From Peptoniphilus sp. GNH (GTDB lineage Bacteria; Bacillota; Clostridia; Tissierellales; Peptoniphilaceae), in NCBI GenBank assembly GCA_021307325.1, contig CP089931.1, positions 1,574,979-1,638,978 of the forward strand: a DNA stretch of 64,000 nucleotides, written 5' to 3'. The notes under the pieces were generated by a model. It was not told the origin of the DNA. It searched no databases and saw only the letters and a program-made list of their open reading frames with translations. Shown in pieces: positions 52,280 to 61,210 of the stretch. The translations under genes were made by a program, and so were the position numbers. The stretch's first letter is position 1. Every line of letters begins with the position of its first letter.

Positions 52280-53221
52280 ATGAATTATTATGAGTTAAAA
52301 CATTTTGTGGGCATGAGGGCCATCAAGACTGCCATAGCTGTTTGCCTTGGTATGTACTTGGCCATGCTTTTTAAAATACATTATCCTGTTTTTGTTGCGA
52401 TTGCTGCCATAACATCTATGCAACCGACTTTTGCCGAGTCTTTTCAAAGTATATGGAATCGGGCTTTTACAGCTGTTCTGGGTGTTATTTTGGGAACGAG
52501 CTTTGCGTATTTGTTTCCAAGTCCGTATCTAAGACCGATTGCAGGTGGGGTAGGCATACTTATAATTATTAAGCTGCTTTTGATTTTAAAGGCGGAAAAG
52601 TCTATTAGTCTTTCGACTATTGTCTTTATGGCGTGTTTGGCAACTACTGCCAAGAGTACGTTTGTGTACGGACTGGATAGGATTTATGGCACCTTGCTTG
52701 GTGTTGCTGTTGGATTTCTTGTAAATCTTTTGATTTTCACACCCAATACTCATGGCAACTTCATCAAGGATGCCGAGGCTATATATAAAAATATAAAGGA
52801 CCTTTATTTGAACCATATCATCAATGGCAGACCTGATGATGTGCATAAGTTTGATTCTAAGATTAATCATTTAAAGCAAATGCACGGGCATATGAAGTCT
52901 GAATCCAATCACTTCTTTATGCCTAAGATTGACCTCAAAAGATGCGACAAGATAAATGATTTGCTTCTGGAATTGGATTTGAGGATGAAGATTTTGTGGG
53001 AGTATGGCAATGATGGCAAGATAGATATAAAAAATGTGGAAAAAATTTCCAGAATTTATAAATACTCTATTTTTGACCATACTATGAGATCTAATAATGA
53101 GCCTGATTTAGTATATAATTATCAACTTTCCATGGCTCTAGATAGTATGGAGGAAGTGTATAGACTTATAAAGAAAGAGGAGGAAACTGCTTATGACAGA
53201 AAAAAATTTGGACATTCTTGA
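52280..53221 (+). CDS. Aromatic acid exporter (ArAE_1/FUSC)-family membrane protein
   Basis: A 313-aa protein with about five to six N-terminal transmembrane segments (RAIKTAIAVCLGMYLAMLF, VFVAIAAITSMQPTFAESF and later) and a ~150-residue C-terminal helical soluble domain. The ITSMQPTFAESFQSIWNRAF stretch matches the ArAE_1/DUF939-type subgroup of FUSC proteins. Their transport substrate is not established in Firmicutes. AGAGGTAAAG lies before the ATG. The next gene starts inside its last 29 nt, so the two are expressed together. Confidence 0.75.
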   Translation: MNYYELKHFVGMRAIKTAIAVCLGMYLAMLFKIHYPVFVAIAAITSMQPTFAESFQSIWNRAFTAVLGVILGTSFAYLFPSPYLRPIAGGVGILIIIKLLLILKAEKSISLSTIVFMACLATTAKSTFVYGLDRIYGTLLGVAVGFLVNLLIFTPNTHGNFIKDAEAIYKNIKDLYLNHIINGRPDDVHKFDSKINHLKQMHGHMKSESNHFFMPKIDLKRCDKINDLLLELDLRMKILWEYGNDGKIDIKNVEKISRIYKYSIFDHTMRSNNEPDLVYNYQLSMALDSMEEVYRLIKKEEETAYDRKKFGHS

Positions 53222-54845
53222 TAGAGCAGTGAGCTTGGGCAAGAAGGCGAGAGCTATTTTTGAATCAAATACCGGTTATGACAATGTGAGATTTGAATCT
53301 GCTGAATTTGAAGACACAGTGAAGTCTTTGATAAAATACGAAGATTTTGCCTCTTATATACTTTTTGATACAGAAGAAGGCAGGGAGAATTTAGATAGAC
53401 TTTTTAGGATGAATTTTGTAAGAGGCAAGGAGAGCGGACAAGACCTTTTAAAAATACATGATATCTTGTGTGAGTCCTATTACAGTCTTTATAGACTTTA
53501 CGATGAGGACGAAACTTTCTTTTATTTTGAAGATGTCATTTTAAATGAAAAATTGAAGATGAAGAAGATATATTTTTCTGATTTCTTTTTTAAGAACTCC
53601 CTGGTGCTTTTTGGTCGATTTTTAATAAAAGATGGAGAGGGCATACCCTTTAGCATAATTTCTGACATAGAGGAGGGTTTTCTCGATCAGATAAAGAGTG
53701 AGGTCTTTTATATTTTAAGACAGGCAAACCAAGGTATGCTCGATAGAGAAAAGATTGTGTATAGCTTGAAGAACTTTGCTCCAGATTTTTTTTACGGAGT
53801 CAGTTCTACTGTTGTTAGGATTGTGGCAGACCAGGCTGAAGAGGAAATTTTTTCAATGGTAGCTGAGATTGAAAATCTATATTTTGATGACAGGCTGGAT
53901 TTGCAAAAATTCATAGCCAAGTATTCTTATAACTTGGATAAGGTCTGCAATGCCTTGGATAACATTTTTTATTTTAGCCTAGAAGATAGGGGCGAGAATT
54001 TTATCTCGGCAAGAAATTTGCGAGAATACTTGAAAGAGGGAGTCAAGGAAGGCAGATTTTACAGCCTAAAAGATTTCAACTACACTTTAGGACTGCTTAT
54101 TAATATTTATGAATTTATAGACGCTAAAGAATTTGCTGAAAAAATTTCAAATTTAGAAAGTTTGAAGGGTGAGCTCATCAACATAAAAAATTTATTATCA
54201 AGAGATGAAGTCCATTATTTTGATGAGCAAATCGTAGAAAAGTTAAGAGCCTTGAAGATGGGTAGTCTAAAAATTGCCTACGAATTTTCTGACTTTAGGG
54301 ATTTTTTCTATGAGAATGAGGTGGCTGTTTTAAATGACAAAAGCGGGCTTTATCAAAAAAGCCTTCTTGGATTGGCTGACCATCTAAATCTAGAGCCTAC
54401 AAATCAAGTACAGACTTTTAAGATTAGACATTTTCCAGAGCTTCAAATTTTTTATGATTTAGTTTTGGAGAAGAAATTTTTTGTGCTTCACAAGATGGAC
54501 GTATTGTATTTGGAAGAGGATCTTCGCATCTTGATTTATGATAGGATGGACGAATTTGAAAAGGGCGCTTTTTTGATAACGAGGTTTATAAGTTATGTCA
54601 AAAATCAAAATGCAAGATTTAGAAATACTTTCGAAAAATTTTTGGACACTATCTTACAAAAAGGCGTGACAGACGAGTCAAATAGAAAATTCGGCTATTA
54701 TCTTTTGCTTATGTGCAAGTTTGGACTTTTAAGGCCAGGGGAAAAGCTGAACTCTTATGACTTTATTCTCACTGATTTGGGTAGATTTATTTTCAAAAAG
54801 TATTTTAGAAGTGAATCAAGTCTTATAAAAATTTCAAATAATTAA
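53193..54845 (+). CDS. Unrecognised 550-aa protein
   Basis: I do not recognise this family. The 550-aa product is acidic, predominantly helical by eye and rich in Phe/Tyr/Leu/Asp/Glu. It has no signal peptide, no clear membrane helix and no catalytic motif I can name. A late stretch (FILTDLGRFIFKKYF) resembles the wing end of a winged-helix domain, which could be chance. GAGGAGG is upstream of the ATG. The start overlaps the FUSC-type gene by 29 nt and a terminator follows, so it is the second and last gene of that operon. A cytosolic partner or regulator of the membrane protein is a reasonable guess only. Confidence 0.85.
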   Translation: MTEKNLDILDRAVSLGKKARAIFESNTGYDNVRFESAEFEDTVKSLIKYEDFASYILFDTEEGRENLDRLFRMNFVRGKESGQDLLKIHDILCESYYSLYRLYDEDETFFYFEDVILNEKLKMKKIYFSDFFFKNSLVLFGRFLIKDGEGIPFSIISDIEEGFLDQIKSEVFYILRQANQGMLDREKIVYSLKNFAPDFFYGVSSTVVRIVADQAEEEIFSMVAEIENLYFDDRLDLQKFIAKYSYNLDKVCNALDNIFYFSLEDRGENFISARNLREYLKEGVKEGRFYSLKDFNYTLGLLINIYEFIDAKEFAEKISNLESLKGELINIKNLLSRDEVHYFDEQIVEKLRALKMGSLKIAYEFSDFRDFFYENEVAVLNDKSGLYQKSLLGLADHLNLEPTNQVQTFKIRHFPELQIFYDLVLEKKFFVLHKMDVLYLEEDLRILIYDRMDEFEKGAFLITRFISYVKNQNARFRNTFEKFLDTILQKGVTDESNRKFGYYLLLMCKFGLLRPGEKLNSYDFILTDLGRFIFKKYFRSESSLIKISNN

Positions 54846-54847
54846 AA

Positions 54848-54888
54848 AACCGACTAGAGAGGTCATCTCAAGTCGGCTTTATTTTTTT
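54848..54888 (+). terminator. Terminator after the 550-aa gene
   Basis: AACCGACT...AGTCGGCTT followed by ATTTTTTT. Confidence 0.9.
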
Positions 54889-55301
54889 AAAAACTTTTTG
54901 GCTTTTTCGTGAATTTGCCTATTTTCATCGGTGATTTCAAGCTCTAAACCATGGGGCAGGGGTCTGGTGTTTTCGTCGACATTTACATAGCTTATGAAGC
55001 CTTCCACCTTGATTTCTTGGTCTACTTTAAAAGAGATGTAAACTATAAATGAAGTTTTGCCAAGATATGCCATTTGACCTGTGCATTCTATAAGAGAACC
55101 AAGCTTTATGGGTTTATAAAAGGACATTTGGTCTATGTTTACAAGGACTATTTGATCGGCTGGCACATAGGAGCAGGTCGTCATAAGTCCCGTTTCAACA
55201 AACCATTCAGCGGCCCGTCCTGCAAAGAGGGTGCCATGGTGATTGAGGTCTTCACTTTTTACAAATCGCCAAGTTTTTAATTTGTCTGAGTTTGCTTTCA
55301 T
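54879..55301 (-). CDS. Hotdog-fold acyl-CoA thioesterase
   Basis: A 140-aa hotdog protein of the acyl-CoA hydrolase group (YciA/BACH-like). Visible features are the DLNHHGTLFAGRAAEWFVET helix with its Asn-His-x-Gly start, and the VNIDQMSFYKPIKLGSLIEC strand. It hydrolyses acyl-CoA to free acid and CoA as a hexamer. GGAGG is upstream. Its end overlaps the opposing terminator. Substrate chain length is unknown. Confidence 0.9.
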   Translation of the reverse strand: MKANSDKLKTWRFVKSEDLNHHGTLFAGRAAEWFVETGLMTTCSYVPADQIVLVNIDQMSFYKPIKLGSLIECTGQMAYLGKTSFIVYISFKVDQEIKVEGFISYVNVDENTRPLPHGLELEITDENRQIHEKAKKFLKK

Positions 55302-55445
55302 ATCATAAGTCCTCCTTTATTTAAATCAATCTCTTATCTGGATTTTACCCCCAATGAAAAGTTTCTGCAATGGACTTATTTTTTAAAACAAAAAAGACTG
55401 GAGAAATATATCTTCAGTCTTTTTAACTTCAAAAAGTTTTCAAAT

Positions 55446-57521
55446 TCAAATATTGTATTCCTTCATATTTTCAAGCGCAATTGATACGGTTGATGAATTG
55501 TGAAGAAGGGATGAAGTTGTGTTTGAAATCACTTGGAAATAACCAAGGGCAATTAGTAGAGAGTTAAAGGAGATTATTTGATTGTAATCAGATTTTATTC
55601 TCTTTTGCAGGCCCTTTGCAATTTTAACAAGTTTTACAATTGATTTTAGATCATCTGAGCCTATTGCTATATCGGCAATTTCTCTTGCTATGTCTGCTCC
55701 CTTGTGCATTGCTATACCAACATCAGCACCAGAAAGAGCCACAGAGTCGTTTATTCCATCGCCTATCATTACGACTTTTCTGCCAAGGGCTTTTTGCTCT
55801 CTGACATAAGCTGCCTTATCTTCGGGCAGAACTTGCGACTTGTAGTAGTCTAAATTCAATTGCTTTGCAACATAGGAAGCGGAGTTCTCTGCATCACCTG
55901 TTAGCATAGCTATATTGGTAAAGCCGAGTTCTCTTAGCTCGTCTATGGTTTCTTTTGCATCTTCTCTTATGGGGTCGCTTATACATAAAACTGCTATGAG
56001 CTTTTTGTTGTAGGCCAGATAGAGAAGGGAATAATTTTCCTTTAGACTTTCAACAAGAGCTTCTTTCTTGGCGGATATTTTTACTCCTTCATCTTCAAAG
56101 ATGAAGTGGGCAGATCCTATAAGGGCAGTCTTGCCGTCAATCTTGGAAGAAATCCCATGAGCTACGATATATTCTGTTTCCGAGTGCATTTCTTCGTGTT
56201 TCAAATTCTTTTTGATTGCAGCATCCACAACCGCATTGGCTATGGAGTGAGGGAAGTGTTCTTCCAAGCAGGCTGCAATTCTCAAACATTCATCTTCTGA
56301 ATGACCATCAAAGGCGATTATTTTTTCTACACTTGGTGTAGATTTTGTAAGAGTACCGGTCTTGTCAAATACAATAGTGTCGGCTAGAGCGAGATTTTCT
56401 AGATATCTGCCGCCCTTTACCAAGATGTCATTTTGACCAGCTTGGCTCATAGCCTTCATAACTGCTATTGGAATGGTAAGTTTCAAAGCGCAAGAGAAAT
56501 CCACCATTAAAAAGGCCTTAGCTCTATTTATAGACCTTGTGAAGAGATAGGAGAGGGCAGCGCCTATGAAGGAGTACTTCACTAGGGAGTCGGCCATATT
56601 TTCCGCCTTCTTCTGTGCCAAGGACTTATTCTTTTCGTTTTCTCCAATTAATTTTATTATATTGTTGATCCTAGAGTCGTCATGAAGCTTTTCGGTTTCG
56701 ATAAGAAGCATGCCTTCTTCCAAAACTGTACCGGCAAATACACTCTTGCCTTCTTCTTTCTTTACTGGGATGCTTTCGCCTGTAAAGGAAGATTGGTTTA
56801 CCATGCCTACGCCTTTTACAACCTTGCCGTCTACTGGGATTGTAGTACCCATGCTGACTTCGACAATGTCTCCAATTTGTACATCTCTAAGATTCTTAAT
56901 TACTTTTTCTTTGCCTTCTAGGACAAAGACCTTATCTACATTTAGTTCTAAGGTTCTGGCTAGATCGCCTTGAGACTTTTTAAGTGTCCAATCTTCAAGA
57001 CTTTCGCCCAAGTCTAGTAGGAACATTATAGAAGAAGCTGCGCCAAAATCATTTGTAGCCAAAGATACGCCTATGGCTGTGGCATCAAGCACCTCTACGT
57101 TTAGTTTCCTATTGTAAAGAGACACAAGACCCTTTTTAATAAATCTGGCCGCCCTCAAAAGTATGACGATGCTGCCGAATGGAGCAGGGATGAAATTTTT
57201 CATCACAAATCTCACTTCGAAAGCATCTCTTATTATGTGAAAGAGTTCCTTTTCTTCAAGCGGTATATATGACTTGTCTTCGATTTCAAATGTATCCAAA
57301 TAGGAAGGGTCGAAATCTAAAATAAATCTACATACTCTGCCAAGAGCTTCCTCATCATAATTTACAATAATACTGCCTGTAATTGTGGACACCTTGGCAT
57401 AACTTACTCCGTCTATTTTTTCCAACAAGTATTTGAGCTTGTTGGCACGAGAGTAAGAGAAGATATGATCACAGGAAAACCTGATTCTACCAAGAGTCCT
57501 ATGAGAAATTTTTGCCTTCAT
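55446..57521 (-). CDS. P1B-6-like heavy-metal P-type ATPase (FezB-like)
   Basis: A 691-aa transport ATPase. Residues ~1-75 resemble an HMA2-type domain (LEKIDGVSYAKVSTITGSII). The core has the actuator GES, phosphorylation site DKTGTLTKS near residue 385, HP motif (EHFPHSIANAV) and the hinge GDGINDSVALSGADVG. In place of the CPC metal motif there is SCALK near residue 343. An SCA motif marks subclass P1B-6, whose members include FezB of ferrosome (iron granule) clusters. It starts 3 nt after the DUF6110 gene with no strong site of its own. Iron as substrate is an inference from subclass, Fur-like motifs upstream and partner gene. Confidence 0.82.
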   Translation of the reverse strand: MKAKISHRTLGRIRFSCDHIFSYSRANKLKYLLEKIDGVSYAKVSTITGSIIVNYDEEALGRVCRFILDFDPSYLDTFEIEDKSYIPLEEKELFHIIRDAFEVRFVMKNFIPAPFGSIVILLRAARFIKKGLVSLYNRKLNVEVLDATAIGVSLATNDFGAASSIMFLLDLGESLEDWTLKKSQGDLARTLELNVDKVFVLEGKEKVIKNLRDVQIGDIVEVSMGTTIPVDGKVVKGVGMVNQSSFTGESIPVKKEEGKSVFAGTVLEEGMLLIETEKLHDDSRINNIIKLIGENEKNKSLAQKKAENMADSLVKYSFIGAALSYLFTRSINRAKAFLMVDFSCALKLTIPIAVMKAMSQAGQNDILVKGGRYLENLALADTIVFDKTGTLTKSTPSVEKIIAFDGHSEDECLRIAACLEEHFPHSIANAVVDAAIKKNLKHEEMHSETEYIVAHGISSKIDGKTALIGSAHFIFEDEGVKISAKKEALVESLKENYSLLYLAYNKKLIAVLCISDPIREDAKETIDELRELGFTNIAMLTGDAENSASYVAKQLNLDYYKSQVLPEDKAAYVREQKALGRKVVMIGDGINDSVALSGADVGIAMHKGADIAREIADIAIGSDDLKSIVKLVKIAKGLQKRIKSDYNQIISFNSLLIALGYFQVISNTTSSLLHNSSTVSIALENMKEYNI

Positions 57522-57524
57522 AGA

Positions 57525-57794
57525 TTATAGAATTTCTTCTTCGGCTAGATTTTCTACTGATTCTTCTGCTACTTTAGCCTTAGCTTCTTCAGCTTTTTTA
57601 ACTTTAGCTTCTGCAACGATGTCTTCAGCATTTTCTTTTACTTTTTCTATTGTCTTGTCAATGCCTTCTTTTACCTTTAAGCCGCCAGCTACAGTAGATA
57701 CTGCAAGTTTCTTTACTGCATTTGATTTAATTATTTGTTCTCCTAAAAATCCTAATACAACACCTGCACCAATACCTAATAATCTTTTTTTCAT
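57525..57794 (-). CDS. DUF6110 family small membrane protein
   Basis: An 89-aa protein. A glycine-rich hydrophobic N-terminus (LLGIGAGVVLGFLGEQIIKS) is followed by a family-typical KKLAVSTVAGGLKVKEGIDK and a long charged helix with KVKENAEDIVAEAK. ATG 57794 is preferred because GAGGTGAAAA lies upstream; the longer start lacks a site. DUF6110 genes are commonly found next to P1B-type ATPases in clostridia. Small glycine-rich membrane proteins of fez clusters are thought to shape the ferrosome membrane, so this is a candidate FezA-type partner (inference). Confidence 0.75.
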   Translation of the reverse strand: MKKRLLGIGAGVVLGFLGEQIIKSNAVKKLAVSTVAGGLKVKEGIDKTIEKVKENAEDIVAEAKVKKAEEAKAKVAEESVENLAEEEIL

Positions 57795-57858
57795 TTTTTT
57801 CACCTCATAAATTTTTTTAAGTAGTAACACTACGTTTTCTATAGACTATATTAGCACT

Positions 57859-58038
57859 ATCATTATCATTTATCAATAAGTATTTTGAAAAAAATTAAAA
57901 AAATTTTTAATTTTTTAAAATTTGGCTGAATTTCAAATATTCTATCGAATGATTTATCTTGATATACGAGTAATACCGAGGGAACTTATTGATAATCATT
58001 AGTGAAATTTAATCGGCATAAGTGATAAATGATAACGA
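57859..58038. promoter_or_regulatory. Fur-like GATAAT motifs upstream of the P1B-6 operon
   Basis: TGATAAATGATAATGATAG on the minus strand (57877-57859) is echoed by TGATAAATGATAACGAGA on the plus strand (58023-58040). Between them is TTGATAATCATTAG (57999-58012), whose TGATAAT half fits the 7-1-7 Fur box. The 57795-58263 gap has no gene; it also holds the flippase terminator and a small ATGCCT/AGGCAT hairpin. Confidence 0.55.
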
Positions 58039-58203
58039 GATGCCTATAAGCCTAAAGGCATTATTGGAGAAAGTCTCTTCAACTAATAGTCTACATCATT
58101 TACATGAAAATTAAAACAATTATCAATTTTTAAAAGGTCTTATAAAAATACAAAATAAATTTAAAATATTAAAAATTTTAAAATATCAATTTTTGCAAAT
58201 AAA

Positions 58204-58254
58204 AATCCTTTCGAGTAGATTCTAATTTTACTTAGCTTCTATTCGAAAGGACAG
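58204..58254 (-). terminator. Terminator of the glycosyltransferase-deacetylase-flippase operon
   Basis: TCCTTTCGA-TAGA pairs with TCTA-TCGAAAGGA on the minus strand, then TTTTTATTTG. Confidence 0.8.
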
Positions 58255-58263
58255 GATTGAGTT

Positions 58264-59340
58264 TTATTTGTGTTTAATTTTATTTTTTATTCTTTCTACA
58301 AATTTGCCCGACCTTTTTACTTTGTTTGCTTGTAAAAAGAGGGATGTGAAGGCGCCTACTGATAGAAAGAGGTAGAAGGTCAGGCCTCTTGTGATAAGCA
58401 TGGCGGCTGCTAGATTATCGTGGCCATAAATAGGCTCAAAGATGCTTAGAAATCCTCTCTCGGCTATGCCGACACCGCTTGGAAGGGGGAGGGCTTCGAA
58501 GGTCATTGTAAAGATGCCTTGGAGGCAGACCATTTCTATCAAGCTAGGTGAAGTGGAGCCTAGAGCCTTGGCAACCCAAAAGCCGACGCTGTAATATAAA
58601 AATATATGAAGGAGGCCTATGGGGATGAGTTTTAAAACTAAAAAGGGATTTTCTTTTATCCAATTCGCCCCAAGTCTATACTCATCGAGCATATAATTTA
58701 GTCTAGTGCTCAAATTTTTCTTTCTAAAAAAGGCGAACAATTCCAATTTGCTTACCAAGGCGCCGAGAATCTTGGGCATCAACTTTTTTGAAAATATTAA
58801 AAGACAAAAAAGTGATACTAAAAAGATTTGGGCCATAAGACCAAACAAAAACAAGTATTGAAAAACTGGCTGTTTAGAAAAAAAGCTGGTTACTATGTTC
58901 GGTTTTATAATGGATGAAATCAACAAGACCCCCACTACTGAAAAATGGTAAATACCATTAAAAATCAACATGACTAAGGAAGACGAACCCACGTCTATGC
59001 CGTCTCTTCTCATAAAAAATATTTCTGCTGGTTGACCGCCTATGGCGCCGGGTGTGATGGCTGAAAAGTAATAGTCAATAAGAGTATATGCCATGGTTCT
59101 GCTGCGCTTTATTGGAAACCCAAGGCTTGACAAGAGAATCTTTACCGCTTGGGCTTGGCAGAGAAAGAAGAGAAAGATTGATACGATAATGGCCGCTATA
59201 TATTTTATAGGTACTTGTTTTAAGACTGAAGGCAGCATTATCACTTCGTCTTTTTTTATGGTAAATGTCAAGGTGATGATTATTAGTAAAATTGTAATGG
59301 CTAAGTGGAGCCAATATTTTTTTAAGTAATTAGTGTTCAT
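58264..59340 (-). CDS. Flippase-like LPG_synthase_TM (YbhN/UPF0104) membrane protein
   Basis: A 358-aa membrane protein with ~8-9 helices of the lysylphosphatidylglycerol synthase TM region family. Typical segments are YFSAITPGAIGGQPAEIFFMRR near residue 90 and ALPLPSGVGIAERGFLSIF near 295. There is no cytosolic aminoacyl-transfer domain, so it is not a full MprF. Such stand-alone proteins are considered flippases or glycolipid handlers. ATG 59340 has TTAGGAG upstream, while the longer start does not. It overlaps the deacetylase gene and is the last gene of the operon. Confidence 0.82.
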   Translation of the reverse strand: MNTNYLKKYWLHLAITILLIIITLTFTIKKDEVIMLPSVLKQVPIKYIAAIIVSIFLFFLCQAQAVKILLSSLGFPIKRSRTMAYTLIDYYFSAITPGAIGGQPAEIFFMRRDGIDVGSSSLVMLIFNGIYHFSVVGVLLISSIIKPNIVTSFFSKQPVFQYLFLFGLMAQIFLVSLFCLLIFSKKLMPKILGALVSKLELFAFFRKKNLSTRLNYMLDEYRLGANWIKENPFLVLKLIPIGLLHIFLYYSVGFWVAKALGSTSPSLIEMVCLQGIFTMTFEALPLPSGVGIAERGFLSIFEPIYGHDNLAAAMLITRGLTFYLFLSVGAFTSLFLQANKVKRSGKFVERIKNKIKHK

Positions 59341-59354
59341 CAATTCTCCTAAGA

Positions 59355-59996
59355 TCAAAGGGATTTTTTTAAAGCGTAAAGAGTATTTAACGGGGCCTTT
59401 GAAGTGGAAATCATCTTGTGATTGGAGTCGTGAAGTAAAATAAGACCACCATCTTTTATAGCTTTTTTTAAATCATGGGCAAGTTTGTCTTTTGGTAAAT
59501 TCTCGTCCCAATCGCCAAGTATATGATTCCAAAGCACGAGGCTTAGCTTAAATTTCTTTATATAGTATAACATGGCAAGGTTAACCCAGCCATGAGGAGG
59601 TCTAAAATATTTCACGTCTATGCCGAGATTTTCAAATTCTCTAAGGCAGGCTTGCATCTGCATTTTTGTTTTTCTGATTGACCAAAAGGCTGGATGACTG
59701 TGCCTGTAACAATGTAGTCCAAACTCGTGGCCATCTTTTTTTATAAGCTCTACAATATCTGGATAGGCCTTGATTTTTTCGCCGACCAGAAAGAAGATGG
59801 CCCTTTGATTTTTGGATTTTAGAAGTTTTAAAAATTCTTTTGTAAAATCTTTGTTGGGGCCATCATCAAAGCTCAGTATTAAATTATCTTTTCCCAATCT
59901 TTCCTTGCGTATATATTTGAAATACAGACAGGGCAGGGGAGAATATATGGCATATATAGTAATGAGAAAAAGAAGGACGAGAAAGATATTTTTCAT
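59355..59996 (-). CDS. Polysaccharide deacetylase (NodB family)
   Basis: A 213-aa carbohydrate esterase family 4 enzyme. It has an N-terminal membrane anchor (IFLVLLFLITIYAIYSPLP), motif 1 LILSFDDGPN (catalytic Asp and metal Asp), motif 2 HEFGLHCYRHSHPAF (His metal ligands), motif 3 FRPPHG and motif 5 ILLHDSN. It removes N-acetyl groups from a sugar chain outside the membrane. The gene start touches the glycosyltransferase stop and its end overlaps the flippase gene, so substrate is probably the glycan or glycolipid made there. Confidence 0.92.
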   Translation of the reverse strand: MKNIFLVLLFLITIYAIYSPLPCLYFKYIRKERLGKDNLILSFDDGPNKDFTKEFLKLLKSKNQRAIFFLVGEKIKAYPDIVELIKKDGHEFGLHCYRHSHPAFWSIRKTKMQMQACLREFENLGIDVKYFRPPHGWVNLAMLYYIKKFKLSLVLWNHILGDWDENLPKDKLAHDLKKAIKDGGLILLHDSNHKMISTSKAPLNTLYALKKSL

Positions 59997-61087
59997 CAGG
60001 ACACCCGCCTTTTTTCGCTCTTTAAAAGTTCGATTAGGACAGAAGAATCTATGGAAGATTTCAAATTGCAGGCGGAAGTTCTCATAAATTCAAGGCTTCT
60101 TTGGTCACTTGCAAGAGAGCTTATGAGGGAGTAGTCAGTTTTGCCGCTGAAGGGATCTTTTGCAAGACTCATGGCAAGACCTCTTGATTTTAAAAAGTTT
60201 GCATTAAAAATTTCTTGACCCAGTTTTACTGGCAAAAGCAGCAAGGGTGTTTCGGAGTAGATGGCTTCGAAACTTGTCACACCACCGGGTTTTGCAATCA
60301 AGAGTTGGGCTTGTCTCATCAAATCGGGCATATTATCTACAAAGCCTAGAGATTTTAGCTTGGGAAAATGAGTTCTCAAATATTTGAGTAAGTGTTCATT
60401 TTTCCCACATATTACATAGACGGGGGCAGATTCTATTTTTTCAAGTTCTCTATAAAAATTGGGGTCTTTTGGCAAAATTCCAAGTCCACCACCCGAAACC
60501 AAAATCTTGTCCTTTTTTATATTGGAACTAAAATTTTTGAATTTTAAATCGACGGGTATGCCGGCGGTATAGATTTTATTTGCCGGCACACCACTTTTTA
60601 TAAGGTCATTTTTACCGTCTTCACCAGCTACGAAATAGTAGTTGGTATATTCATTTATCCATCCGTAGTGAGGTTTTACATCTGTAATCCAAGTAAGAAG
60701 TGGAATGGAGGACTTGTATTTTTCTTTGTAAGAAGCTACAAGTGAGCTTGCTTGAGAAAAGGTTGAGATTATCAAATCGGGATTTTCTCTTTCTATTAAA
60801 TTTTTAAATCTACCCAAGCCCTTTGAGTGGAGCTCTTCGAACTTAGATTGGGGATGGGTGGATTTTAATTTTTTATTGTAAAGATAATTGTAGAGATGAT
60901 TTCCCTTGTTAACCACAAGTGAGTAGGCCCTATAAAAGATGGGAGCCAGTTTTTTCATCAAGAAATCATACAAATCTAAATATTTTACTTCGCTTATAAA
61001 ATTACATTTTTCCAAATCTTCACCGATGGCAAGAGCGGACTTATAATGACCCATGCCACATTTTGAAGTAATTATTAAAACTTTCAT
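59996..61087 (-). CDS. UgtP/MGDG-synthase-like glycosyltransferase
   Basis: A 363-aa GT28-type glycosyltransferase. The N-terminal MGDG-synthase domain begins KVLIITSKCGMGHYKSALAI, and the C-terminal donor domain has VSGGGLGILPKDPNFY, YVICGKNEHLLKYL and AKPGGVTSFEAIYSETPLLLL (nucleotide-sugar site). Relatives add sugars to diacylglycerol at the inner membrane face. The product may be a glycolipid that the adjacent flippase turns over and the deacetylase modifies (inference). AGGAGGCGAC is upstream, with TATAAT further up. Confidence 0.85.
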   Translation of the reverse strand: MKVLIITSKCGMGHYKSALAIGEDLEKCNFISEVKYLDLYDFLMKKLAPIFYRAYSLVVNKGNHLYNYLYNKKLKSTHPQSKFEELHSKGLGRFKNLIERENPDLIISTFSQASSLVASYKEKYKSSIPLLTWITDVKPHYGWINEYTNYYFVAGEDGKNDLIKSGVPANKIYTAGIPVDLKFKNFSSNIKKDKILVSGGGLGILPKDPNFYRELEKIESAPVYVICGKNEHLLKYLRTHFPKLKSLGFVDNMPDLMRQAQLLIAKPGGVTSFEAIYSETPLLLLPVKLGQEIFNANFLKSRGLAMSLAKDPFSGKTDYSLISSLASDQRSLEFMRTSACNLKSSIDSSVLIELLKSEKRRVS

Positions 61088-61210
61088 TAAAGTCGCCTCC
61101 TAAAAGATTTAACTATAAATATTATAAAATATGTGGCTTAAACTATGTGTTAAGTTTTTTCTAAAAAAAGTCTAAGTTTAGTTAAACAAAAAGTTTCACT
61201 AGTCTTAAAG

